This document shows positions 38,079 through 63,355 of a DNA stretch of 64,000 nucleotides, one piece after another (positions within the stretch are counted from its first letter, which is position 1; every line of letters begins with the position of its first letter). The notes beneath the pieces are model-generated. The model ran no database searches and was not told where the DNA came from. It saw only the letters and a program-made list of their open reading frames with translations. Origin of the DNA: Colius striatus (lineage: Eukaryota; Chordata; Aves; Coliiformes; Coliidae); the NCBI RefSeq assembly GCF_028858725.1, contig NC_084789.1, forward strand, positions 41,385,594 through 41,449,593, in the 5' to 3' direction. Both the position numbers and the translations under genes were made by a program.

Positions 38079-41000
38079 GTGAGCGATGGGGGGGGTGGGA
38101 AGGGGGAGCATTGGGGGGGGACCCAGACCGCGGGGGGTCCGTGGGGTGCGGCGTCACGCGGGGCACAGCAAGGGGTGCCTTCTCCCGCCGCAGCAGGTCG
38201 GCTGGGCCGCGGCCCGACCCCCCCCGTGTGCCCCCCGCGGCCCTCAGGCTGCCCACCCGCGGATCCCAGCACGGGCAGCCCCGGGGCAGCGCCGTGGTTC
38301 ACTAGAAAGGACGTTTTCTCACTCCAAGGCAGAGGTTGCAGGAGGCTTTGAGTGGTTCTTGTGTCCAGCTGAGTTTCAAGAGCTGTTTTCTTGTTGCCTT
38401 CCTTGCAGCGAGCCCTGCTCCGTGCTGAGGGATGCTGAGGGATGCCAGCTGCCCACCCTACCCACTGGCCACCGAACCAACCTGGAAACTCCAGCTCTGG
38501 GAATCCAAAGTGGGACAAAAACTGGGAGTGTAAGCACAGGGCCATCTCCCTGCCACGCTCTGAGGCTTTCACAACTCCCTGTGCCCTTGCTGCCCAGCCC
38601 CCTTGGCTGCAACGCTGGGGAAAGCCAAGCTGAGCCTTCCCTGCAGCTCCCTGCAGCCTGGCACAGGAGCTGGCAACAGGCTGGAAGGAGTTGTCACTTT
38701 GGAGGGCTTGAGAAGCACAGTCCTGCTGTGGAGGGCAGCGCTGGACACTCAGCAGGCTCTGCTGCCGCCCCAGGCAGTGGGGACACGAGTTGGAGGGGTT
38801 CAGCAGCAGCACTTCTGGCCTGTCCACACTCAGGTTGGTCAGCTGCAAAAGGAGGATGTTGCTGTGGGGCAGAGGGTGGCACCTTGGTCTCTGTCTCTGC
38901 TCTCTGTCCCTTTGCTGTGGGGCAGAGGGTGGCACGTTGGTCCCCATCCCTTGTGATGCCCGTGTTGCTGTAGTGGGAGTGATGGCAGAGCTGAGGGTGA
39001 AGGTAAGGATGCTGCTGTGAGCTGGGGCTGGGCTCTAGCCCTGCCCTAACTCTTCCCTAATTCTTTTCAAGGGCTTTCCTGCTCCCAGGCTCCCTCAGCT
39101 TGGGGCTGCCTGGGATTTGAAGCTCTATGGTTGTGGAAGCTCCTTCTCTGGAGGTTTCCAAACCCACCTGGACACGTCCCTGTGTGACCTGATCTAGGTG
39201 GGAGCTGCTTTGGCAGGGGAGTTGATCTGAATGAGCTCTGAAGGCCCCTTCCAACCCCTATGATTCTATGATTCCCAGTCTCTGGGAGGAAGGCAGAAGC
39301 TGGGAGGAGGAGAGGCCCATCCCAGCACCAGCCCTTGGACCCACAGTCCCATCAAAGGCCTCACTTCCCTGGGGCAGAGGGTGACTGGTGCAGCCCTCGT
39401 GCTTGGAGGATGACTGGCTCCGTGTCCAGGCCTTGAGTCACCCTGTCAGGCTGCTGTCCTGGGCTGCTGGTTCCCTTTGGCTGAGCAGAAGCAGTGACCT
39501 GCTGTTTATTTATAGCCCAGGAGCACGTCTCTCCTGGGCAGAGCCACAGGGCTGAGCACTGGGACAGGGGCTGTGCCTCTCCTGGCCCCAGCCTGGATCC
39601 CCACCAGCCCTTCCCAGAGGAGATCTGGCAGTTTCACAGCACTGTGGTGAGCCAAACAGCTCCCTTCTCTTCTCTGGTATCCCAGCTCTCTGCCTGCTTT
39701 TCTTTCTCTCTTGTTTTGTCCTCTGGGTTGATGTTGTGCTCTGTGAAACCTCTGGGGTGGTGACCACTGGGGAACAACGTGGGGTTCAATCCCATCTCTT
39801 ATCTTCTCAAGATCACAAGGAATCAGCTGTGGCTTTCCAGGAGCTGCCTGGAAGTGCTCCCCAGCCCTCTGGTTCCTCTTCTAGAAGGGCTGCTGCTCTG
39901 ATTGCCTCGTGTTTCACTTCTGGGTCAGGTGCAATGTGCCTGGGAGGTGCTTCCTTGCACTTGTCATGCAGGAAAACGCTGCCCCACCAACAGAAGCTGG
40001 GATCCAACTGGTTGAACTGGTCATGGTGGGAGCAGACAGGCCCGTGGTGAAGGTGCTGGGTGTTGTCCTCCACCTCTCAGCCCCTGCAGGTGCTGGGAGG
40101 GGTGATGCTGGCAAAGGAGAGTGGATTTGGGGCAGCACTGCTGTCACCTCTGGCCCAGCACACCGGGGTGGCCGAGACAGGGAGAGCAGAGCTGGCAGGT
40201 GCAGCTGTGGAGCTGAAGCACAAGGGCCTGAGAAATGCCCCTGTGTGCCCTGAGCTTGCTTCTCCCACCCTTGGGTCTCTCAGCCCCCAGCTCTGGCACC
40301 TCAGATTGGTCTTGGGTGGGATTGTCTGGCTTGTTGGCAGGATGTGTGCAGGAGGGTGGTGGGGAAAGTGGCAGAGGCTGCCCTGAGGAGCCTGAACCTC
40401 CCCTGTGGAGGGCAGAGCTGGGGATGGCTTTGTGTGGTCCCCAGCAAGCCCTGCTGCCACTTGTCCCCTCGCTCCTCCCAAAAAGCCCCCGAGCCTCCAA
40501 GGCAGAGGTGAAGGTTCCTGCAATCCCTGTGCTCCCCCATTCCTCTGCTGCAAGCCCAAGAGAGGAAATCTTATGACAAGTGGTGGCAAAAGCAGCTTCC
40601 TTTTCTTTGAGTGTGGCTGTGTGCTGGAAAGAAGGAGGCTCCATGCAGGGCTGTGTCCCCAGAGAGAGCTCTTGCCCTGCTGGTGTGGCACGTGCACAGG
40701 GTGCTCTGCCTTGCTCTGCGTTTGGGATGCTCTGGCTTCAGGCTGCTTCAGACTGGGGCTGCTCTAGATCTGAGCCTTCAGGACTGGCCTGTGTAGCTGC
40801 TGCTCTGCTAAACATGTTTCTGCCTTGGTCTGATGGCTCACAGGGCAGGGAGAAGCTGTCAGCTCAGGCTTGGCTTGGAAATGTGCAGTCTGGGTGCCAC
40901 AGCAAGCCCCACTGACAGCTGCTGGGCTCTCTCCTTCTCCATGGGGATGACAAGTGCTTCCAACACTTTTCTTCTCCAATTTCCCACGTCCTTAGCAAGC

Positions 41001-41884
41001 TTTACAGTGGGAGCTGGTGCTGGAGCAGCTCTCAGCCCCTTTTCAGCACCAGGACATCATCAAGAGCTCTGCTCACAGAGCCTCCAGGCACAGCTCGGGT
41101 TCAGCACGACAGGCCAGGAGGCAGAAGTCAGTGGTCCCATGTTTGCAATCACCCTGCAGTCACAGAGGCTGCCACTGCCCTCCTGGCTTTTGCCTGGGTT
41201 TCCTGCAGTGGGAGGGCACTGATTTTACTCTCTCCCACCAAAAGCAGCTGCAGCAGAGCAGCCCTGCCATGGGCAACCCCCAGGAGTGGGGGAATCCCCG
41301 GGCTCATCTGCTCCTGGCCAGGGCAGCTGGAAACCTGACAGAGAACCTCCAATCCTTCCTTCCCAGAGAGCTCTGTGCCATCAGGGGAAGGGGATCCATC
41401 CCAGCTGGGTTCCTCCAGCACATACCAGAGTGCTGAGCTGCCATGGGGCTGCTGGGGGTGGGTGACACCTCTCTGGCTGGGCCACCTCGATGCCACTCAC
41501 CTGGGTTTTGAGTGCCATCCTTCAGTCTCACTCACTAAATCCCTGGTGGTGTAGAAACAGAAGGGAAGCAGTCCTGAGCCTCACCTCAGGTTTAGGGTTG
41601 CCTGCAGGCAACTGCCAAGGGTTAATTATCCCCTGTCCATCTCTGGGCCATGCTGTGCCTTGCCTGGCTCTGGCCAGTCCCAGCCAGGCGTGGGATGTGT
41701 TTCGGTGCAGCCCGTGGCTCTGGGATCCAGCTCCCTGGCCCTCAGCTCTTGCAAAATGCCTCAGGGTGTGATGTGGCACCTCATCTGGGCCTCTTGCCCT
41801 GACACTGGGTGTCCATCACCTGACAGGTGAGTTCCTTCCAAGCCAAGTGGCTGCTCAGACGTGCTCCTGCTCCTTCTCCCAAAG
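38079..41884 (+). other. PLEKHM1: PLEKHM1 intron 1 (inferred)
   Basis: About 3.8 kb between the CpG first exon and the start-codon exon. It holds a CR1 fragment at 39128-39275 and a two-copy 53-bp duplication at about 38861-38950 (GCTGTGGGGCAGAGGGTGGC). I see no coding exon. Confidence 0.55.
39128..39275 (+). mobile_element. CR1 LINE fragment in PLEKHM1 intron 1
   Basis: Forward CR1 3' end: GAAGCTCCTTCTCTGGAGG, CACCTGGACACGTCCCTGTG, CCTTCCAACCCCTATGATTC and a second TATGATTC octamer. Confidence 0.95.
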
Positions 41885-41931
41885 GTGACATGTGAAGGCA
41901 GCGCCCAGCACGGGGAGAGGCAGCAGCTGAG

Positions 41932-56635
<14,704 letters not shown>

Positions 56636-57376
56636 CACGGACCGGCCCCTCCGGCCCCGACCCCGCCGCTACCAGCGGCTGCTGCTGGGCGAGGCTGCTG
56701 CAGAGAGCGGCCGGTAGCACGGACCGGCCCCTCCGGCCCCGACCCCGCCGGTCCCAGCGGCCGCTGCAGAGAGCAGCCGGTTCCTGCGGAGCGAGGCTCC
56801 CGCCGGGCAGAGCCGACCCCGCGACCCAGCCACCCCGCCGCCGCCTCGGCTCCTCCTCCCCAGGGCCCGGCGGGGGGATGTGATCCCGCCCCGGGGCTGC
56901 CGCTGCGCCTCTCGAGGCTGGGGATGGATGATGTGAGCGGCTGCTCCTGCCCCACCTGAGCAAAGGGCAGCCGCAGCTTCCCAGCCCCCTACTCACACTA
57001 AGCCGCGGATGCCCCCGGGAACCCTTCTGGTGCCAAGCTGCCGCCTCCCCTGCGGGGCCAGCCCGGGGGCTGCGGGTCGGGCTTTGCAGGCGAGGCTGTG
57101 GGTGACTGACACTGACTAAAGCTTTAGTTTTTTAGGATGTTGGGTACTGAAGAACCGGTATTTTTTTACTGGGGGGTATGGGGGGGGGGGTTGCACAAGC
57201 TGCCCTGCCCCGGGGAGGGGGACAAAGTGACACTCGTGCCTTTGGGAGGGACCCCAAAGGGTCACTCCGGGCTGGGGGGAGCATCTGCCAGGGAAGGGGC
57301 TGCTCCTCCCTCTCCATCCTCGGGGCTCGTTTTATTTGCCTCTCACAGCGCCCCCTCACCAAGCAAAAGGAATAAA
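56636..57376 (+). other. PLEKHM1: PLEKHM1 3' UTR (inferred)
   Basis: From the stop codon to AATAAA at 57371-57376. The first part is the duplicated C-terminal code and the rest is GC-rich. There is no second hexamer before the ARHGAP27 promoter. Confidence 0.65.
57371..57376 (+). terminator. PLEKHM1: Polyadenylation signal, PLEKHM1
   Basis: AATAAA (AAAGGAATAAAAGTTG) in a local AT-rich pocket 736 bases after the stop codon. Confidence 0.75.
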
Positions 57377-57484
57377 AGTTGATTTAACAACCAGGGGAGT
57401 TGTTGTCGAGGTTTGTCCAAGGGCAGGGGCAGCCTGGTACCAGCTGCAGCTCCAGGGCAGGAGGGGTGGGGATGGGGATGCTGC

Positions 57485-57625
57485 CTGTCCTCCGTGCCCA
57501 TCCCGTGTCCTCCCTGCCCATCCTCTGCCCTCCCTGCCCATCCCGTGTCCTCCCTGCCCATCCCGTGTCCTCCGTGCCCATCCCATGTCCTCCGTGCCCG
57601 TCCTCCCTTGTCCCTGCCCGTCCTC
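57485..57625. repeat. 20-bp minisatellite between PLEKHM1 and ARHGAP27
   Basis: About seven units of TGTCCTCCCTGCCCATCCCG with C/T variants. Confidence 0.9.
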
Positions 57626-57799
57626 CAGGCTCCTGGAGGCTGTTTGAAAGCGCCTTCCCCATTTTCCCAGTCCCGCTTCCCTCCCCACTGCCGTCGCCGT
57701 CTCCGGTGGTTTTCCCCCACCAGCGCTCCCGGGAGGGTTTGGGCTGCCCGGGGACCCTTCAGTGGGACTCCCTGGAGAGATGCGGGCAAGAGCCCGGGC

Positions 57800-58118
57800 G
57801 GGGCAGCTCCCGTGAGACCCCCCGCCATGGGTTTCTTCCCCGGGGAGGCCGTGGCGGCGGATCCCGGCTGAGCCGCGGGGCAGGGCCCTTCCTGCAGCAG
57901 GAACCTCCCGAGGAGACGTTTCCTCAGCCACGCGGCTCCATCGCCCCGACGGGAGGGGACAGGGGTCGCGTGTCCCCCCCTCCAGGCCGTGCCGGGGGCC
58001 GGGCAGCCGCCGAGGAGCCCGGCCCCGTGTCTGGTCGAGGCAGGAAACGGGGCGAGTCGGGCCCAGCCCGGCGCGGCGGCAGCGGGAGGCGGCGCCGTGA
58101 GCTCCGCGCCCGCCGCAG
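57800..58118 (+). promoter_or_regulatory. ARHGAP27: ARHGAP27 CpG promoter and 5' UTR exon 1
   Basis: A dense CpG region ending in CGCCGCAG|GTGAGCTC, a consensus donor at 58119. The next exon begins at 58356, 20 bases before the start codon. A 14-codon upstream frame with a strong start context (CCGCCATGGG, ATG at 57827) could lie in the 5' UTR if transcription begins before it. The transcription start is not determined. Confidence 0.55.
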
Positions 58119-58375
58119 GTGAGCTCTGCGCGCCCGGGGGCTCGGCGGGCTCGGGGGGCTCTGGGGGGCTGGGGGTGGTGCGTGGCCAAGGCGGCGGCTC
58201 GGGGGCTGGTGGAGGCGGGTGTGGGTGCGCTGTGGGACGGCCGCGTGGGGCCGGGGCTCAGCGGGGACCCCTCGGTTGGTTTCCTCCGGGGTCTCCGGTA
58301 GCCCGAGAAGCATCGGGAGTTGCCCTCAGCCCCTTCCCCGGGCCGTGTCCCGCAGGCAGAGCGGCCGGGGCGGCC

Positions 58376-61300
58376 ATGGAGGCGGCGGAGGAGGCGTTGG
58401 TGCTGGTGGAATATGGCTTCGAGTACCGAGCCAAGGACGGGACCCTGGTGTCCATCAAACCCAACGAGCGCTACGTGCTGCTGAAACGCACCAACCCGCA
58501 CTGGTGGCACGTCAAGAGGAGCGGGGACCCCCGACCCTTCTACATCCCTGCCCAGTACGTGAAGGAGCTGCCCCCCATCGCTAGCCCGGCCCCGCTCGAC
58601 CCCTCACCGCCGGGACATGCCGTGCCAGCCCCGGGCACGGGCACAGCCACGGGCACGGCCACGGGCACAGCCACAGCCTCGCTCCCTCCCCGGCCAGACT
58701 ACGAGTATCGGTTCATCGGCGCCCCCCAGACAGAGGAGCCATCCAGAGGATGCTCAGTGCCCAGGAAGGACTCGGTGCCCAGGAACGACTCGGTGCCCAG
58801 GAGGGACTCGGTGCCCAGGAAGGACTTCGTGCCCAGCAGGGACTCACCACCAGTGCTCAGCTCTTTCCGGGTGCCCCCGGGGCTGAGCCCCCACACCTCT
58901 GAGCCTGTGAGACCCTCGCACTCCCTGGATGACCTGGCACGGATGACACGGGCACCAGCTGCTGCCACCAGCGTGGGGGCACACGGGGACCCCCTGGCAC
59001 GCGCTCAGCCGCTGGGGAAGAGCCGCTCTGAGACCCTCTACCCCCCTGGCAAGGACAAGGACACGGGTAGGAGGTGGCAGCGGCCCAGCCACACGGTTCA
59101 GGTACAGTGACATCACCAGTACTGCCCCCAAAAGCGGTGCTGAGGGGTTGGGGGGGGAGGGCAGGACCCCTAGCTGATCCAGAGCCCCACGTCCCATGAC
59201 CCCTGGCACAAGGCAGAGAGGTGGCACCCAGGGTGTCCCTGGCACCGCTGTCACTGTCAGGACCCCCGTGTCCCCTCCCTGAGCTGACCCTGGCAGGCAA
59301 ACCTGAGGGTAACATCCCCCACACACAGCTTTTGCCTCCTCAGGGAGGGGGGGAGCGACCCCCACACCAAGCACCCCCCCTCTGGCACCCCCCATGCTCA
59401 GCCTCCCCTCCCCACGGGCACCCCCAGCCCGGGGTGAGGGGCTCAGGGCTCTCAGGGCTCCCACACCCCGTCCCAGCAGCGTTTCCGGGGTGAGAGGAGG
59501 CACAAAGGGTTAACAGGGAAGCGCTGGGACTCCTCCCCGGGCTGCTCCCTCACCTGGGTGCAGCACCCACTGCCGGAGGTGGGTGCTGGGTGCACCCCAC
59601 CGCCCCAAAAACCACGCCAGTAAGTAGCGAGGGACCCTGCCCTGCTCCCCCCGGGGCTCCCCCCTGCACCCCTCCTGCGGGGACACCCGAGGGGAGGGGG
59701 GACACCATCTACCCACATGGGACCCCCAGAGCACCGCCACAGGCTGGGGCACAGCGGGGTGAGTCGGTGACAGCAGAGAAAGGGGGTCCCACGTCCTTGC
59801 CGGCACCTCTCTTGGGGTGCACCCGCAGCACCCTGAGCCTCAGCACCCCCCATTCGATGCTCTGAGTGCCTCGCGGGGGGGGTTATCAGAGGGAAAAGGG
59901 GGTGTTGGGAGGGTTGTGACGTTTCCACCCCATTTTCCACCCCTGACCTGCCTGTGGCAGAGGAACCCCCGCAGCTCTTTGCACCCCGCTCAGCTGCGGG
60001 GCCGGGGGGCGCTCCCGGTGCGGGGGGCACACGGGCTCCTGCGGGCAGGGGATGGCAGAGCCGCCGCAGCCGCACCTGCAGGGGGCTCACCCTGCCTTGG
60101 CACCGGCATCACCCCGGGCCGGCACCGTCCCGCCGCGCCTCCGCGGGGCCGGGGGGCGAGTGGAGGTGACGAGAAGCCCGAGAAACGAGGCGATTCCGCC
60201 TCGGGGCCAGGCGCTGCGCTCGGAGGCGGCTCTTCCGCTGCGGAGTCGGGCAGGAAGGGCGGCGCGGGGCGGGCGCAGGCTGCGGCGCTCCCGGAGCCCC
60301 CCGCTGCCCCCCGCCCTGCCCGGTGCCCGGCGCCATGGGCGAGCGCTCCCGGAGCGGCGTGGCGCGGCTGCTGCGCTTGGGGAAGGTAGGCGGCAGCCGT
60401 GGGGGTCGGGGGAGGTGTTGGGGGGTCGCTGCCCCCCGCTTTCCCCACTGCTCCAAGCTCCCACCGCGGGTGTTTGCGCTGTGGAGGTGGCACCGGGCAC
60501 TGGTGGGTGCCAAGGGATGTGTCACAAAGTGGTGAGGGGCACCCAGCACCCACCCCACCCGGGGGGGACAAACCCCCAGGGGTGTGCCCGTGGGAGGGAG
60601 GGAGGTGCTGGGGGGGACTCTGTGCTGGGGGGGCTGCCATTGGCACCCCCATGTCCTGTGTTCCCAAGAGCAGGGTGACCCCTGGCACCGGGCTTCCAGC
60701 CCCACTCGCTGCAGGGGGCTTTTGGGGGGCAGGGGGAGGGTGATGAGGGGGATGCTCAGGCTGGTCTGTGTGCGTCCCCCCCCCACTCTCCAGAGTGTCC
60801 CCAGGGTTGCTCCACCTGCTGTGTCCCCCCCCTAACTGGGTGACAACAGGCAGGGCTGGGCTTGGGGACCTTTGTCCCCAAGGCGGTTGGCAGGAGGCTG
60901 TAAACCCGGGGAGATCAAAGGGTGCCAGGAGGGGACTCCCCACCCCTCCACATCCCAGTCCCAGGGCATGTGTCCCCCCAGCCCCCAGCAGCCCCGTGGA
61001 GCAGGGCACAGCCCGTGCCAGGGGTGCTGGGGGCTTTGTTGTGGGACGTGGTGCTGTGGCCTTCGGTGGGGTCAGGGTGCTGGGGCGGGTGGCAGCGGAT
61101 GTGGGTGCTGCAGACGTGGGTGCAGGGGCTGAGGGTGCTGCTGATGGGTGCTGTCAGGGCTGCAGGTGTTGGGGGTGCTGACTGTTTGGATGCTGGTGGT
61201 GTAGATACGAGTGCTGGGTGCTGATGCTCTGAGTGCAGATCCTGGAGGTTCTTGTGATCACAGAATCGTTTTGGGTGGAAAAGCCCTTGAAGCTGCTGCA

Positions 61301-63232
61301 GTCCCAGCCCTGAACTCACCCTGCTCAGCCCAGCACTGAGCCACGGCCCTCAGCACCTCAGCTCTGTGTGTTTGGGATCCCTCCAGGGCTGGGCACTCCC
61401 CCAGCTCCCTGGGCAGCCTGGCACAGGGGCTCACACCCCTCTCAGGGAAACAGTTCTGCCTCAGCTCCAGCCTCAACTCCTGCCAGGGAGTGTCAGAGAG
61501 GGCTGCTGTCTCCCCTCAGCCTCCTCTTCTCCAGACTCAACACCCCCATCCCCTCAGCCCCTCCCCAGCCCCCTCGTGCCCCCCCAGCCCCAGGGATGTC
61601 CCAGGAGCCCCGTGTCTCACCTCACTCATCGCCATCCCCACCCCCAGGCGCAGAAGGAGCCCGAGGAGTCACCCGCCCCCATCTACCTCAACATCCAGGA
61701 GCTGCGGGAGGAGGCGGCTGCGGGGGCGGCCCCGGAGGAGCCCGGCGGCTCGGGGGGGCAGTGGGAGACCCACACGGACACGAGCACCGGCCACTTGTTC
61801 TATTACAACCCCGGGACGGGCGAGAGCACGTGGGACTGTCCGTTCGGGGAGGATGGAGTGAGTGCCGCCTCCTCCCCCGCCCCCAGCCCCGACGGGCCGC
61901 CCTGGGAGCAGCAGCCGGAGGGAGGAGGGGGACAGGGCTTTGGCTGGCAGTGGGTGGCAGGAGAGACGGCGTGGGACCTCCCCAGGCCAGGAGACGGAGC
62001 TGGCTGCCAGCAGAGGTACCCTGGGGGCACCCGGTGCGGTGCCATGGAGCAGAGGGTGAGCACCCAGCGAGGCACGGCGGGAGGGGAGGGGGAGGCAGGG
62101 GTGGGGATGGAGGGAGATGGAGGGGGAGACAGGGATGGAGGTGGAGGGGGAGACAGGGATGGAGGTGGAGGTGAGATGGAGATGGGGGTGGAGATAAGGA
62201 TGATGAGATAAAGAGATGGGGATGGAGATGGACACAAGCTGGAGATGAGGATGGGGATGCAGATGGATGAGATGGAGGTGGAGAAAGGGATGAGATCAAG
62301 ATAGAGATGATGGAGACAAGCATGAGACAGAGGTGGAGATGGAGATGGGGACAGCCTGGGCTGGTCGTGGCTTGGGGATGCAGATGCACAAGGTTTTGTC
62401 CTGTCTCTTCTCTCCAGCCACCCACTCCAGAAACAGACTATCCCGACCTGTCAGCGGATGAACTGGAGGCTTATTCCGAGGAGAACTACTCACCTGCAGG
62501 CTCCTACGATCAGGGGGGCACTTTCTGGCTGTCCCCCAGGCCCCCTGAGGAGCTGGGCTCACCCCCGGGCTGGTATGGGCACAGCCACCCCGAGGGGACC
62601 GTCTTCTGCCCCGAGTACTTCACCCCCGACACGGTACGGGGCTGGGACTGGGGGTAGCAACACAGATGGGGGGTTTGGGGAGGTCTCCAGGGGATGGGCA
62701 TCCTCAGGGACTCATGAAAGCAGAAGGCAGGGGCTGTGGGGTGCAGGGGGTGCCCAGCACCCATCCAGCACAGCGTCACCCCATCCTCCCTCCCCCTGTC
62801 CCCAGGCAGTGGCTGGTGGCCGGCAGGAACGGGCCAGCAGCGGCTCCAGCCAGGACAGCGGGCTCTTGGCCTGGCACAGCACCGTGCCAGGGCTCAGGGA
62901 GGACAAGGTCAGGACTCTGAGCAAGCAGCCTTCCCCTCCTGCCCCCTGACCTGCCCTGGCACTGGGGTGGGCAAAGCTGAGCCCGTGCCACGCTCTGCCT
63001 TCCAGCTGAAGAGCCTGGAGAAAGCCGGCGTGCTGAACAGGACCAAGACGGTGGACAGGGGGAAGAGGCTCCGGTGAGCACAGGGCACTGGGGAGGGGTC
63101 CTGGGAGGGGGAGGGACCCTGCCTGACCTCCCTCTGCTCCCCAGGAAGAACTGGAGCTCCTCCTGGACCGTGCTGGAGGGCAGGATCCTCACCTTCTTCA
63201 AGGACTCCAAGCACTCGGCTGCCGGTGCCTTG
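58376..63232 (+). CDS. ARHGAP27: Rho GTPase-activating protein 27 (5' part)
   Basis: Exons 58376-59101, 61648-62055, 62418-62633, 62806-62907, 63006-63073 and 63145-63232 give 536 residues; the rest lies beyond the window. Residues about 8-70 are an SH3 domain (LVEYGFEYRAKDGTLVSIKP, HWWHVKR, FYIPAQYVKEL). A Pro/Ser/Arg linker follows. WW1 is at about 281-310 (WETHTDTSTGHLFYYNPGTG, STWDCPF). Then come PPTPETDYPDL and SEENYSPAGS, conserved with human, and a PH domain start (KAGVLNRTKTVDRGKRLRKN, SSWTVLEG, LTFFKDSK). The unseen end should hold the RhoGAP domain acting on Rac1 and Cdc42. The protein is linked to endocytosis. The regions matching human WW2 and WW3 are degenerate or missing. The acceptor of the second coding exon could instead be 61654. 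Confidence 0.9.
58633..58680 (+). repeat. ARHGAP27: Coding repeat, Gly-Thr-Ala-Thr units in ARHGAP27
   Basis: Twelve-base units GGCACAGCCACG code for GTAT repeats in the linker after the SH3 domain. Confidence 0.9.
58754..58843 (+). repeat. ARHGAP27: Coding repeat, five SVPRxD units in ARHGAP27
   Basis: Five in-frame 18-bp units code SVPRKD, SVPRND, SVPRRD, SVPRKD and FVPSRD. The run lies between the SH3 domain and WW1 and has no counterpart in the human protein as I recall it. Confidence 0.93.
60335..60385 (+). CDS. ARHGAP27: Candidate alternative first coding exon of ARHGAP27
   Basis: ATG in a strong context (GGCGCCATGGGC) codes MGERSRSGVARLLRLGK and ends in phase 0 at a GTAGGC donor. It sits at the downstream end of a CpG-rich stretch (about 59990-60400) in the intron after the SH3 exon. 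It would splice in frame to the exon at 61648 and give a form without SH3. Supported by phase, donor and CpG context only. Confidence 0.45.
61256..61590 (-). mobile_element. CR1 LINE fragment in ARHGAP27 intron
   Basis: Reverse-strand CR1: GATCACAGAATCGTTTTGGG, GAAGCTGCTGCAGTCCCAG, GGGCAGCCTGGCACAGGGGC, CCCCTCAGCCTCCTCTTCTC. It ends about 60 bp before the next exon. Confidence 0.95.
62085..62355. repeat. Purine-rich GGAGAT repeat in ARHGAP27 intron
   Basis: Irregular GATGGAGATGGGG and GGTGGAGGGGGAGACAGGGA units. The + strand is almost all purine. It lies within the 362-bp intron between the exons at 61648 and 62418. Confidence 0.9.
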
Positions 63233-63271
63233 GTAAGAGCCCCGACGGCCTCTGTGGGGCCAGCACATGGG

Positions 63272-63355
63272 TCAGCACCCACGGCATGGGGCCAGCACCC
63301 ACGGCATGGGGCCAGCCACCATGGCATGGGGCCAGCACCCATGGCATGGGGCCAG
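63272..63355. repeat. 20-bp minisatellite in ARHGAP27 intron
   Basis: Four copies of AGCACCCACGGCATGGGGCC, with A/G variants and one 21-base unit. Confidence 0.93.

Noticed and set aside
37771-38305. Val/Cys- and His/Thr-rich open frames near 38 kb
   Set aside because: Produced by the GT-rich array and CpG promoter sequence on both strands.
57356-58510. 384-codon minus-strand open frame opposite ARHGAP27
   Set aside because: GC-rich antisense of the ARHGAP27 first exons and of a 20-bp minisatellite.
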